DNA from: Sipunculus nudus
Lineage: Eukaryota; Annelida; Sipuncula; Golfingiida; Sipunculidae
Direction: 5' to 3'
Assembly (NCBI GenBank): GCA_026874595.1
Contig: CM049320.1
Location: forward strand, 36,988,214-37,052,213
Length of the DNA stretch: 64,000 bases
Shown: in pieces, positions 46,546 to 58,141 of the stretch
How the letters are laid out: the number at the start of each line of letters is the position of its first letter
How positions within the stretch are numbered: position 1 is the first letter of the stretch
The notes under the pieces: model-generated
The model's input: only the letters and a program-made list of their open reading frames with translations
Told to the model about the DNA's origin: nothing
Database searches by the model: none
Made by a program: the position numbers and the translations under genes

Positions 46546-48883
46546 ATGACTCAATCAATTCTGACACCATCTCAAAAGATATCCAAGGTTAACATATGTG
46601 CAACAAATAATGAGATAATCCATGCAATAATCATGGAGAAATCGTATGAATTATTACTTGAAAGAGACCTTGAAAAGGGAAATTTCACATTTGAAAAGTC
46701 CCTTTTATAAGCAATATTTTGCCTGAGTTTGTTAAAACTTTGAATGATGACTACACAATTTGTATGTCAGATGAATTTTGTCTTTAAAGTCAGACAAATA
46801 ACGGCAGAGTCATAAATGTCACTTGAATGTTAACTATGAACCTCTACATTAATCAAAAAGTGCTCAATACAAAAAAATATTTATTATAGGTTGCTCATGT
46901 ACAAAAGATAAATTTATCTAAAATGGGTAGGCATAACAAATTTTAAGCAATGTATGGATTAATTATTGAATTATGGAAGTCCTTATGAACTTCAAATGAA
47001 AAGATTATTGTGAAACTTTGGTAAATGTTGTTCAAATGTAGGAGTTATAACAGGAATGTATATATACATGATATTTATTGATTCCAATCAATGACCGTTT
47101 AATAAGTTTTTAATAAGGGATTAGGAATGAGATGAGTCGGGCTGTCAAGGTATTTACAATTACATAGCTCATAGGATATAGGCCATTACAACTTAATATT
47201 AGGAGTCCAGTAGGATTCACCAGGACTTGTTTGGAAGCATGATCTCCCTCAAGATTCATCTTTTAGTGTTTGATGTTATCATATCTCTTTGCCAAATTTT
47301 GTTCAGCTGAAAGAATTAGATTATGATTATTTCTTGATACACATGGAGACCTTCCCACAAATACGATTAGTATTGGATTTTGTGAGGAAATGGTGTTCAT
47401 GTATTTTATAGATAAAACTGAAAAGGTGTTCCTATCTGCAAACGTATGCGCAGCAATCCATACAGAAAAGAAATGTTCCAAAAGGGCACCCTGGACCTGT
47501 GAGTCTTTATCTGTAGCACTTAATGGAAATATTTACAAGCGAAATATATTTTGTGTGTAATTCTGTTTGATATATTTTGCTATACTGATATATATTTGCT
47601 ATAGAACAAAAGTGTGGACTAACAAAACAATGTCTTCATGATAAGTCTTTACAACAAGGCAGTAATCTTAATATGTTAGGCAAATGAAGATTTTGTTCGG
47701 CCAGTTGCTTTTCTGACAGCATTTCCGACTTAACACAGGTCCAAAAATATTTGACAGAAGTGTCTTGAATATATTTTTTAGACTCTGAAGTTATAGTCCA
47801 GCTTTTACAAGCAGTACACCAGTATATGTTTTGATAATATTAAAGTCACGTAAGACTTAATGGCTAAATACGCGTCATTTCCTGATTTGTATAATTATTC
47901 ACATTTTGAGGCAAAGCTAAGGCCATACACTAATTATATCAATGAACTTTGGTAAAAATTAACACATCAATACCAGTTAAAATGATCAGGTCAGTACATT
48001 TGGCACAACTCCAATGGGTTTTATATAAAGCCTAATTTATAAAACAATTGAAGAATCTACGAAAATAAAAATTAAATAAAAGGATTTTACTTCAGAGGGG
48101 GTGTACAGGGGATTACACTTGAAAGAAAAGTTGGAAAAAAATAAAATATTTTGTTAAGTTTTATATGCAGGTAAATAAATTCAGGGGGTTAGTATATTGG
48201 ATTTCCCAAATATGTAAAATGATGTCCTAGTTATATATGGTTATGGAATTGTCACACTCAATATTTGTTTCTGCTTATTTTTTTGTATACACAGTGATAA
48301 ATATTTAAAGAGAATAAAACCAAGTCACATCTAGGGTATGCCGCTCAGCTTACAGCTTTACAACTGCCCATGTCCATTTTACATGTAAAAGAATCATCTT
48401 TTTCTCAGTGCAGCACAGGGGTAAACATTGCAATGCATATAGGCACGGGAATATCATACAACAGGTAACATATAACAAAGGAACTGTTCAAATGATTTAC
48501 TATAACACATACATATACGATTTTGTGTCTAATTTACCAAGTCAGTATTTTAACCTTTCAAAGAAAAAAATATCATACTGCTTTTGCATTTTAACCCTTT
48601 TAGACACGACTGAATTAGCAAATTCATGTTTTTCTGCACTTTATTAGTCTGTTTTTTTTTCATCTTGTTTCTGTTTTACTCGATGTCAATTTATATTGTA
48701 AAAATATCTGCTACTCAGCTGAGAGGCAATATTGATGGGTCATTAGTTGTATTTAGAGCAGAATGCTCCTTCCAACTATTATTAAGGTAAAACATTCAGA
48801 CCAAGTCATCAGGTAATTATAAGGTATACTTTACGTAATTTTACATGGTAATCGATAATTGATCACCATTAAACCTGAACAAT
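46546..48883. other. No supported feature
   Basis: Long AT-rich stretch without domain-bearing frames, array or element ends. Confidence 0.5.
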
Positions 48884-49730
48884 GAACAAGTGACCCAGGG
48901 GTCATGACGCTCAGCTGACCAGGAAGACATTGACAAAAGTAATTTTATCATCTGAATGTCAAATTTGAATGAAATACTTTTTCCAAACTTGACCTTTTGT
49001 ATAAAATCATCCAATATTCATTGGGGTACTATGAAGCTCTGTAGCATGAAGGATATGGGTAACAGACACCTATTTTCAAGGTTTACAAGATGACTTTTCA
49101 GGGGTCTCCCAGCATGTCAAAAAATAAAATTCTAGGTCCAGTTATTAAGATTTGTGCCCTGTTAACAAATCCAAATGTTTATTCTGGGGGGTATTTCAAA
49201 GCCGCATAGGATGAAGGATATGGGTAACAGAGATGTAATTTCAGGTGCACAAGGAGACTTTTCAGGGGCCTCCCAGCATATCAAGAAAGGAGATTCTAGG
49301 TCAAGTCATTATAATTTGTGCTCTGTTAACAGATGACCAAATCTTTATTCTGGGGAGTACTTCGGAGCCCCAGAGCATGAAGGATATGGGTAACAGGGAC
49401 CTTATTTCGGGTTTCCATGTAGACCTTTTATGGGCTTCCCTGGAGGTGATGACAAAAGATTCTAGGTCCAGTCATTATGATTTGTGCCCTGTTAATATTT
49501 GACCAAATCTTTATTCTGGGGGGTACTTCAGAGCCCCATAGCTCACAGAATATGGATAACAGGGACCTTATTTCGGGTTTCCATGTAGACCTTTTATGGG
49601 CTTCCCTGGAGGTGAGGACAGAAGATTCTAGGTCCAGTCATTATGATTTGTGCCCTGTTTACAGATGACCAAATGTTTAAAGATCACAAAAGTAGAGAAA
49701 AAAAATCATAAAAAAATAAAAAAAAATATA

Positions 49731-52500
49731 GGTGGCGCCACCAATCTCCAGAAATTGATGAAACACTCCATAATCAATATCCATGCAAATAATCATGGTG
49801 ATTAATGCATTAGTTGTTCAGATACTTGAGCTTTTGTATTAAATTTTGCATTATTCTTGGGGGTACTTCAGAACTCCATAGCTCGAAGAATATAGGTCAC
49901 AGTGACCTAATTTCAGGTTTACAAGGAGAATTTCCATAGACCTCCCAGGATTTCAAGTAAGAAGATTCCCGGTCTAGCGGTTACGATTTGTGCCCTGTTA
50001 ACAGACAGACGCCTGGATGGCCGGACGGACGACGTACAAAAGGTGATCCCTACAGCTCAGATGACTTTCAGTCAGCTGAGCTAAAAATTGAAAAAATACA
50101 GGTGGCGCCACCAGAATGCAGAAACTGATGAAACATTTCATGATCAATATCCATGCAAAGAATCATGGTGATCAATATAATAATTGTTCAGATACTTGAG
50201 CTTTTGTATCAAATTTTCCATTATTCTGGGGGTACTTCGGAGCCCCATAGCTCAGAGGTTATGGGTAACAGAGACCTAATTTCAAGTTTTTAAGGAAACT
50301 TTTCATGGGCCTCTCAGCATGTCAAAAGAGAAGATTCTAGGTCCAGTTGTTACGATTTGTGCCATGTTAACAGATGACCGCATCTTATGAGGTCTCAAAA
50401 ATAGAGAAAAAAATTCGTAAAAATAAAAAAAATACAGGTGGCGCCACCATACTGCAGAAACTGATGCCACCATACTGCAGAAACTGATGACACATTCCAT
50501 GATCAATATCCATGCAAAGAATCATGGTGATCACTGCAATAGTTGTTTAGATACTTGAGCTTTTGTATCAAATTGTCCATTATTCTGAGGGATACTTCAG
50601 ATGACTTACAGTCAGCTGAGCTAAAAACACTTAATGGTCAATATCCATGCAAAGAATCATGATGATCTCCGTATTAGTTGTTCAGATACTTCAGCTTTTG
50701 TATCAAATTGTCCATTATTCTGAGGGATACTTCAGAGTCCTATAGCTTGAAGGATATAGGTAACAGAGACCTAATTTCAAGTTTCCACAGGCACTCTTCA
50801 TGGGCCTCCTTGCATGACAAGAATGAAGTTTCTAGGTCCAGTTGTTGCAATTTGTACCCTCTTAATAGATAACATAGGTGGCGCCACCAGTCTGCAGGAA
50901 CTGATGGAACATCTCATAATCAATATGTATGCCAAAAATCAGGACCATCAGTGATGTAGTTATTGAGATATTGAAGTTTTTGTATGAAATTTTTGACTAC
51001 TCTGGGGGGGGTACTTTGGGGCCCCATAGCTCGAAGGATATGGGTAACAGAGACCTAATTTCTGGTTTCCATGGAGATTTTTCATAGGTCTTCTAGTGTG
51101 TTGAGAATGAAGATTCTAGGTCCAGTCGTTACTATTTGTGCCATGCTAACAGATGACAGCATCCTTAAAGGTCTCAAAAATAGAGGAAACAATCGTAAAA
51201 AATCAAACAATACAGGTGGCGCCACAAGTCTGCAGGAACTGATGGAACATTCCATAATCAATATGTATGCCAAAAATCATGACCATCAGTGATGTAGTTA
51301 TTGAGATATTGAAGTTTTTGTATGAAATTTTTGACTACTCGGGGGGGGGGGGTGGTACTTTGGGGCCCCATAGCTCGAAGGATATGGTTAACAGAGACCT
51401 AATTTCTGGTTTCCAAGGATATTTTTCATGGACCTCTCAGTGTGTCAAGAATGAAGATTCTAGGTCCAGTCGTTACGATTTGTGCCATGCTAACAGATGA
51501 CAGCATCCTTAAAGGTCTCAAAAATAGAGGAAAAAATCGTAAAAAATCGAACAATAAAGGTGGCACCACCAGTCTGCAGGAAGTGATGACACATCTCATG
51601 ATCAATAGTTATGCCACAAATCATGACCATCAGTCAAGTAGTTAATGAGATATTGAAGTTTTTGTATGAAATTTTTTACTTTTCTTGGGGGTAATTTGGG
51701 GCCCCATAGCTCGAAGGATATGGTTAACAGAGACCTAATTTCTGGTTTCCATGGATATTTTTCATGGACCTCTCAGTGTGTCAAGAATGAAGATTCTAGG
51801 TCCAGTCGTTACGATTTGTGCCTTGTTAACAGATTTTTACATTTTGAAAGGTCTCAAAAATAGAGAAAAAAATTCGTAAAAAATTGAACGATACAAGTGG
51901 CGCCACCAGTCTGCAGGAAGTGATGGAACATCTCATGATCAATATGTTTGACAAAAATCATGACCATCAGTCAAGTATTTAATGAGATATTGAAGTTTTT
52001 GTTTGAAATTTTTTACTTTTCTGGGGGGTAGTTTGGGGCCCCATAGCTGGAAGGATATGGGTAACAGAGACCTAATTTCTGGTTTCCATGGAGACTTTTC
52101 ATAGGTCTCTCAGTGTGTCGAGAATGAAGATTCTAAGTCCAGTCATTACGATTTGTGCCTTGTTAACAGATGTTCACATTTTTAAAGGTCTCAAAAATAG
52201 AGAAAAAAAATTCGTAAAAAATCGAAAAATACAGATGGCGCCACCAGTCTTTAGGAACTGATGGAACCTCTCATGTTCAATATGTATGCCAAAAATCATG
52301 ACCATCAGTCAAGTAGTTAATGAGATATTGAAATTTTTGTATGAAATTTTGGAATTTTCTGGGGGGGGTACTTTGGGGCCCCATAGCTCGAAGGATATGG
52401 GTAACAGAGACCTAATTTCTGGTTTCCTAGGAGATTTTTCATGGACCTCCCAGGATGTCAAGTAAGAAGATTCCAGTTCTAGCGGTTACGATTTGTGCCT
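49731..52500 (+). repeat. Tandem array, unit about 338 bp (second locus)
   Basis: GGTGGCGCCACC or a variant begins units at about 49,731, 50,101, 50,437, 50,877, 51,215, 51,559, 51,896 and 52,234. Most spacings are 336-344 bp. It is homologous to 4,100-5,990, including GATTCTAGGTCCAGTC and GGGCCCCATAGCTCGAAGGA. Confidence 0.93.
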
Positions 52501-52504
52501 GGTT

Positions 52505-52557
52505 AACGGACAGACAGACGGACAGACGGACAGACGGACAGACAGACAGACGGACGA
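52505..52557 (+). repeat. (GACA/GACG)n tetranucleotide repeat
   Basis: Alternating GGACAGACA/GGACAGACG words directly before the 3' hairpin. Shorter versions precede the other hairpins (5,995-6,016 and, inverted, about 58,197-58,231). Confidence 0.9.
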
Positions 52558-52611
52558 CGGACAAAGAGTGATCGCTATAGCTCAGATGACTTTCAGTCAG
52601 CTGAGCTAAAA

Positions 52612-53636
52612 AGGCATGCTTTAAAGTTTTATCTTCTTTACTGTCATTGGGGTATTAAGTGTTTCATTGATAAAACAAAAAGCGCACAGCTGCTCGGGAG
52701 TTAATTATTAATTTGCAGATAAAAGTACCTGGTGTCTGTTGCTGCTGTTTAAATATCTATCGTATAAGCAGATATTGATATAATTCTGGATACGCAGTGG
52801 GCAAAGGCCGGGATGCTTTTAACACACTTTATCAGTGTTTTACTGCAAAATACCTGCATTCATCAACACGTAGCATTTAAAGGGATTTGGTAATTTCAAA
52901 TTTAAAAAAATATTGTTTACATATCAGGATGATTAAGTATGTTTCAAAATTTAGTCCTCCCAAGCATCAGACTCATAACTCATTCGAATTATAAATTCAT
53001 CATCTTGTTTTTCGCCTTCAGCGTCGGGGCTCAATCTTAACACACATATACATTTGGTAGCATGGAAAATTGAATTAATATCCAGATCATATCGGCCTAC
53101 CCACACATAATACACGGAACTCACACGCAAAATACTGCCATATATATAGCAGCATTTAGACAATTTCATGTAATGATCATGTCAGGCATTGTTTAATGTA
53201 TAATTAAGGCTTTCTTGTTGTTCCTGTAAAATTTCCATTTAACTTCTTGCTGTCACTTATCAGTCATAACTAGATAAACTAAATTGTTGTATTAAGCTAA
53301 TACATTCACATTCTCCTCATCAATATGTTGAATCTCGGATAACCTGGATTAACACCCTGTACACGTGGCAGTATCCCCTTGCAGCTGGTTTTAAAAGCTG
53401 CCACGTGAGCACCTTGTAACAGTGTTTTATAGAGAGGCGACCATTCTGCGAATATACTTCAAGGCATAGTATTATGTTGATCTTATGAGACCCAACTGGT
53501 AAGTGTTATCCTTCGTTCCTTTGCCTCCAAACACATGAGTTGTGTTTACATGGTTTTAAGTGATATGCCATTAGTCATACAAATCACATGGTGGTTATTA
53601 TGTTCACACGTGTCCACCAGTATTATAATCACGCTA
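52612..53636. other. No supported gene; CACGTG hairpin at 53,362-53,407
   Basis: CACGTGGCAG (53,362-53,371) and CTGCCACGTG (53,398-53,407) form a perfect 10-bp inverted repeat around GGTTTTAAAAG. A donor-like CTG|GTAAGT lies at 53,501. A transcribed 5' region is conceivable, but no coding exon was seen. Confidence 0.4.
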
Positions 53637-53946
53637 GCAATTACCCGTGCTACGCACGGTTTTGGGCGAGCATTTAGTTCTGATGTCAAATAGTTTGTCA
53701 TAGTTTCATGTATTGGGTATACAATGTTACTGTCTCTTTGAATCCGACATTTGTTATAAGTGTTCTGTCTCTGAGTTATTGTGTCTTGTGTCGGAGTCTG
53801 AATGACCACGACGAATACGTTCTTGTCCGAATGATGGAAAGTCATCGGACAAACCCGGAGCATATGTATGTAAAAAATCACGACAAACCGTAGTGTCAGA
53901 GGAGACATGTAAATTCACACAAATCGCGTCACGCTATTAATATATA
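53637..53946 (+). repeat. Dispersed repeat family R3, copy 1
   Basis: The right half (53,825-53,945) shares CGGACAAAC, GGAGCATATGTATG, AATCACG and AAATTCAC with 55,685-55,790 and, inverted, 61,015-61,130. It ends at CGCTATTAATATATA. The left half (AATTACCCGTGCTACGCACG) is not shared with the other two copies. The frame spanning it (minus, 53,546-53,908) shows no domain. Confidence 0.6.
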
Positions 53947-54123
53947 CAGTGGAACCTCGCCTTGCGACCACCCCGCAATTGCGACCACCCCCAAAAATAC
54001 GACAACTTTTCTTGGTTCCAAATATATGATCCAGGTAATTAGGAGTCTCACAAATACGACCACCCCCAAATTACGACCACTTTGGTCAGTCCCCAAGGTG
54101 GTCGTAATTGTGGGGTTCCACTG
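53947..54123. mobile_element. 177-bp pogo/Tigger-like MITE, TA target
   Basis: Left end CAGTGGAACCTCGCCTTGCG and complement of right end CAGTGGAACCCCACAATTAC. TA dinucleotides flank both sides (53,945-53,946; 54,124-54,125). Internal ACGACCACCCC and GCGACCACCCC words repeat. CAG-starting TIRs with TA duplication fit pogo-type Tc1/mariner elements. Too short to encode anything. It sits directly against the end of the R3 copy. Confidence 0.85.
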
Positions 54124-54343
54124 TAGATCCATTATATGCATGGTGTGATGGATAAAACTCTAATTGAAGCAGAGAGGTTGGCCGGAGAATTTTCGAAGAA
54201 TGTGATATGTTAAATAAAATCATTTTTATATGAAAATATATATTATGCTGAACATCGCCATTTAAAGTTGCCCTCCGCGCCCGTGAATCCGCCAGTAAAG
54301 GAACCTGTTATAATGTTTTCCAGTGAGACAGTCACTGCGTTCA

Positions 54344-55333
54344 GTAAGTGTGTTAAACCCGGATCCCTCTCCGGATCCCGGAACCCAAGAAAAATTTGTA
54401 ATTCTTAAACTCTCATGGTAATTTGTCCAGATATTTTAGCAAAATCGTATCTAAAGACATATTTTATATTATGTTTGGTTAAAACAAAAAAAATAGTCTG
54501 TTTTGCAACAAAATTTGATAAAAAAAAACACTTACGGACCCTGGGGCACGGACCTCACGGATTACACGGACCCCGTTTTCTCGTTGTTTTATCATTTCTT
54601 TAGTACAAACATGTATTTGACATCACGTTTAGCCATGACACATTTGTGATTTATTATTGTGTAAGTATCTGTATTTTTACATTTCTGTCTCAGTTTTTAT
54701 TCATAATTTTATATTTGCTATTTATTTCATTTGTGTAGAGTTTTAAAAAGTATTATAATTTAACACATTTACAAAATCATTATTTTGGAACCTGAAGTTG
54801 CTTGAAATGCAAGTAATCAACAATCCCTTTCGGTATTTATATTATTGCCAACTTTAAAATTGCATGGTTGTTATGAACGGAGCACGAAACCTGTTGTTAT
54901 GTGGAAGTGCTCTGATATATCAGTCTCAGGTCCGCTCAACTGTTAGTGCACTTCAAATTAAATCTCCCCCACTGTGTCCGCACTAATATATTTTCATTTA
55001 AAATAACAAATATTATATTTACTTTTTAGTGTGTGACATGAGTGCTATTTTTGTCCTCTTTTAGTCATAAATACAAATATGAACGGTGGTTACTGGTGTC
55101 CGTCAAAATTGAACAGTCGGCAAATTCAAGTAAATGAGGTCCGTCTTCATCGAAATATTTTTGTAATTATAAATCTTTCAGTGAATCGGTCATTTACAAA
55201 TGTGCAACATTTAGGGACTTTGCTCTGTCCTTACATCAACAATAGTGGTGTTTTAATCGGTATAAATAATGGAAAATGAGGAAATAGGTTTATGGGGTCC
55301 GGGGACCGTGGGGTTCGGGTTTTACACACTTCC
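54344..55333. mobile_element. 990-bp TIR element, 9-bp target duplication (Merlin- or MULE-like)
   Basis: Left end GTAAGTGTGTTAAACCC; complement of right end GGAAGTGTGTAAAACCC (15 of 17 match). Flanks are CTGCGTTCA (54,335-54,343) and CTGCATTCA (55,334-55,342). GG-type termini with an 8-9 bp duplication recall Merlin or Mutator-like elements. Classification is inference. The AT-rich interior has no transposase frame. It lies beside, possibly within, an R3 copy. Confidence 0.7.
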
Positions 55334-55344
55334 CTGCATTCATT

Positions 55345-55795
55345 ACCGCTCGGAAAATTTTCATTCTTTGAAAGATCCCACTTTTGAGCATTTTCCTCAC
55401 GCGGGATCTCCTTGTGCACAATAGACCTTTTCGCTGCGGGGAGGTTGCATTTTGAAAAGGGATCACCAATGGGGATTATTTAAGGCCGGTCACCGCAAAT
55501 TTAAGAAAAGCCCAGATAGGGCCCCCGGAGTAAAACTCTGTCCCGCCATCATACACCCTATATGGCCATTGTGTTACCGGGCCCAAAGACACAAAGAAAA
55601 GAGGCGCCCGCGGGGGAGCAAATATTAAAATTATTAATTATGCACGTAATACGCAAATATTGCAAATAAAAGGGGGCGGAATCTCTTCGGACAAACGCAG
55701 AGCATATGTATGTCGAAAATCACGGCAATCCGTACGGCGGTATCAGAGGAGATACGGAAATTCACAAAAATCGCCTTACGCCATTAATATATAGA
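55345..55795 (-). repeat. Dispersed repeat family R3, copy 2
   Basis: On the minus strand this aligns over about 430 bp with 61,015-61,445 (plus strand). Shared landmarks: TCTCCTCTGATACC, TTTGTCCGAAGAGATTC, GCAATATTTGCGTATTA, TTTTCTTTGTG, TTGGTGATCCCTT and AAGGAGATC. A short frame with HKEIPREENAQK is also shared (HKEISHEENAQK in the other copy). The family is unknown to me. Confidence 0.8.
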
Positions 55796-56007
55796 TGATT
55801 ATTTTGGACATTAAACAAGAATTTATATAAAAACGTGATATCCTAAGTCAGCATTTAATTTGTCATCGAAATTATAATACTATAAAGAATATTATAACGA
55901 ACGTAGCAAACTGATATTTGTTTGTACCAAAGTGTATCTAATGTGTAATATAAAACAACATTCAAAAATCTTGTCATTATTACAAACCGTACACTCATAG
56001 AAAAAAA

Positions 56008-56235
56008 AGAGTTACATGTAGAAGCTTTAAGGTTCTTCAAAGTGGAGACAGTGGGGAACCCTCAGAGGGGTTCCAGGTAGAACCGTTTAGTCAGGGCTCC
56101 CCATGAAAACCTCTCTGGGGGTTCTTTGAGGAACCCTAAGGGTTCTATATGTAACCCTGATAATGGATGCTTCTAAAAACCCCACAGAAGGGGTTTTCCT
56201 AGGACCCTTTGTTCATGAAGGGTTCTAGAGGGTCA
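56008..56235. repeat. GGTTCT-rich interspersed repeat
   Basis: About a dozen GGTTCT, GGTTCC or AGAACC words on both strands in 230 bp, following CATAGAAAAAAAAGAGTTAC. The ends are not strictly inverted, so the class is unresolved; a decayed DNA element is likely. Confidence 0.55.
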
Positions 56236-56768
56236 TAAATATATATAAATATATAAAATAATAATAATAATAATGATAATAATAATATTATGATTATGTA
56301 TTTTTATTCAAGTGTAAAGGCCTTCGGCCCATAGAACCATATAATCAATAACACATTACTGTACATGATAGTTTGTGTTGCTTAACCATGGTGATGTAAA
56401 TTATGAGTCAAATATACAATTTGAAGTAACTAATTGTTATAAAAAAGATAATTGATAAATAATGAGATAAAAAACAGTTTGTATATATGTATATAAGACT
56501 GACACATACTAGTATATGAAAACAGCATTTAGAGGTATTATGGATAGAAATAAACTCTTTAACAATCACACATATTTGGGACATATTAACATGCTGAATT
56601 ACTAGGCATTAAGGTGCTGCCATCTACCGTAAGATAAGTGTATCAACTGCACTTATCTCTGACCATTTATTCAGTAAAAAAAGAACATTGAACCCCGGAT
56701 TATTGCTTAAAGCCACAAATAGATACCAAAATTGCAAAGCACATTTCATAAATGTAGGAAAACTTACA

Positions 56769-56771
<3 letters not shown>
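56236..56771. other. No supported gene; (AAT)n at 56,262-56,295
   Basis: A short trinucleotide AAT/ATA run and AT-rich filler. Confidence 0.5.

Positions 56772-56833
<62 letters not shown>
56772..56833. repeat. (TA)n microsatellite
   Basis: Uninterrupted TA, about 30 repeats. Confidence 0.97.
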
Positions 56834-56837
<4 letters not shown>

Positions 56838-57149
56838 CAGAGCTATGTTTTAAACTAATGCTTGTTCAGTCTAGAGTTTTCTATCTTAAAAAAGAGATTT
56901 ATGTGTGTAAACATTCAGTGCTAAATTATATCATCCTATATATATTCAGTAAGAAGAATGTCCATATCATTTCCAACTATACAATCACTTATTTTAAGTT
57001 AAAGGTATAAGCAGGTGTATTCCATTTACCAATGAAGTGTTACACTAATCCTTGATTTATCTAAAAGTCCCTTTTTTTCTGAAAAAAGTGGTTTATATAC
57101 ATTGCCAAGTTATTCAAAGCATGAACAGTTTTGCATGACATAATATGAA

Positions 57150-58138
57150 TAAAATTACCTTTGTTTCTCCCAACAGTATATTCACTTAAATACTTTCTCC
57201 TTAAACATGCATATAAACTACGTTCCATAATAAAGTGAAATCATTTTCAATAACACTTGTCCCTTGGTTAAAACAGAAGATACATATTCGTTCTGATTCA
57301 GGGCATTTATGCTTTCTACCAGTCTCTTTTTCAAGATCATGGAGTGAGCATCTGATTTTAGTTAAGCTTTTTCTGTCTCTCACATTTTTGTGCACAGGAT
57401 TTTTTTCAGTTTCCAGTAAGGATTTATATTGTGTTTAACTTTGTAATATTTTGTAATTTGTCTTTTGTTGATGTTTTTCTTGTACACCAATATCACGAGC
57501 TTGCTGTTTACATACCTTGATGAATACATCAACATCACCTACATCTTGGACAATCCAAATATCACCAAACCCATAGGTAAAAATTAAATTTTACTGTGTT
57601 GCCCAATTTCTTCTAACAACTTAGTCTAACTGGTGAAAACAGTAGTAAACTTGTTTCGCAAGCGTACTGTTTGACGTGTGATATTTGTATTCAATATTTT
57701 ATCAATTGTATAATGCAACATATTTTTTATTTGAAGTCTTCCGCATTCACAAAAGACAGTAGCATTTGGTGTTGATGAACTCAGTTTAAGGAGGAACTTA
57801 TAAAATTTTGTTTGTACTCTTTCTATATCATTACATTCTCCTCTTCCCCATATTTCACCTCCACATGTCAACACAGCAATTATCATCACATCAAATATAT
57901 GAAATAAATGTGAAATTGATGTAAATTTATAATTATTATAATATTTATTCATTAAATCCATTGTCTTCTGTGCCTGATTTGCCTGATATTTGTGACGATT
58001 AGATTATTTAAATAAAAACTTGAAAAATTTTACCAGGATATTTATAAGAACTATATTCGTGTCAATATTACGTTTCAAATATTTCGAATCTTCACATTTT
58101 CTCAACTTCCAACAATTCCTAAACACAACCCTCTTTGT
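57150..58138 (-). pseudogene. LINE ORF2 relic, C-terminal half (continues from 60,565-61,006)
   Basis: Reading on the minus strand from the satellite-element boundary: KRVVFRN and KLRKCEDSKYLKRNID; then, after a stop, NRHKYQANQAQKTMDLMNKY. Next are TCGGEIWGRGECNDIERVQT and KFYKFLLKLSSSTPNATVF. A frame change leads to YGFGDIWIVQDVGDVDVF and, beyond one stop, LTKIRCSLHDLEKETGRKHK plus PESERICIFC. These match the thumb (..YG.E.WG...IE..Q..F.K..L....STPN), the linker and the C-terminal L.K.R.S.H.LE.E.GR motif with Cys finger of many LINE reverse transcriptases. Several stops and one frame change show decay. Mature clade unknown. Confidence 0.87.
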
Positions 58139-58141
58139 TTT

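Larger units (their letters stand above)
48884..52611 (+). mobile_element. Satellite-bearing, hairpin-ended element block, copy 2 (composite)
   Basis: The left end AACAAGTGACCC, then GGGTCATGACGCTCAGCTGA, matches copy 1. Hairpin right ends occur three times: 50,054-50,082 (complete), about 50,597-50,622 (partial) and 52,579-52,607 (complete). A 1.2-kb unit with both ends (48,884-50,087) is thus followed by right-end-only units. This suggests insertion of one copy into another, or array recombination. The last end is preceded by (GACA/GACG)n. No coding frame. Confidence 0.6.

Noticed and set aside
49245-51863. A second series of similar frames with the same shared peptides
   Set aside because: Same satellite unit at the second locus. 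No frame spans more than one unit.
53546-53908. 120-codon minus-strand frame
   Set aside because: Lies across a dispersed repeat (R3) and has no domain.
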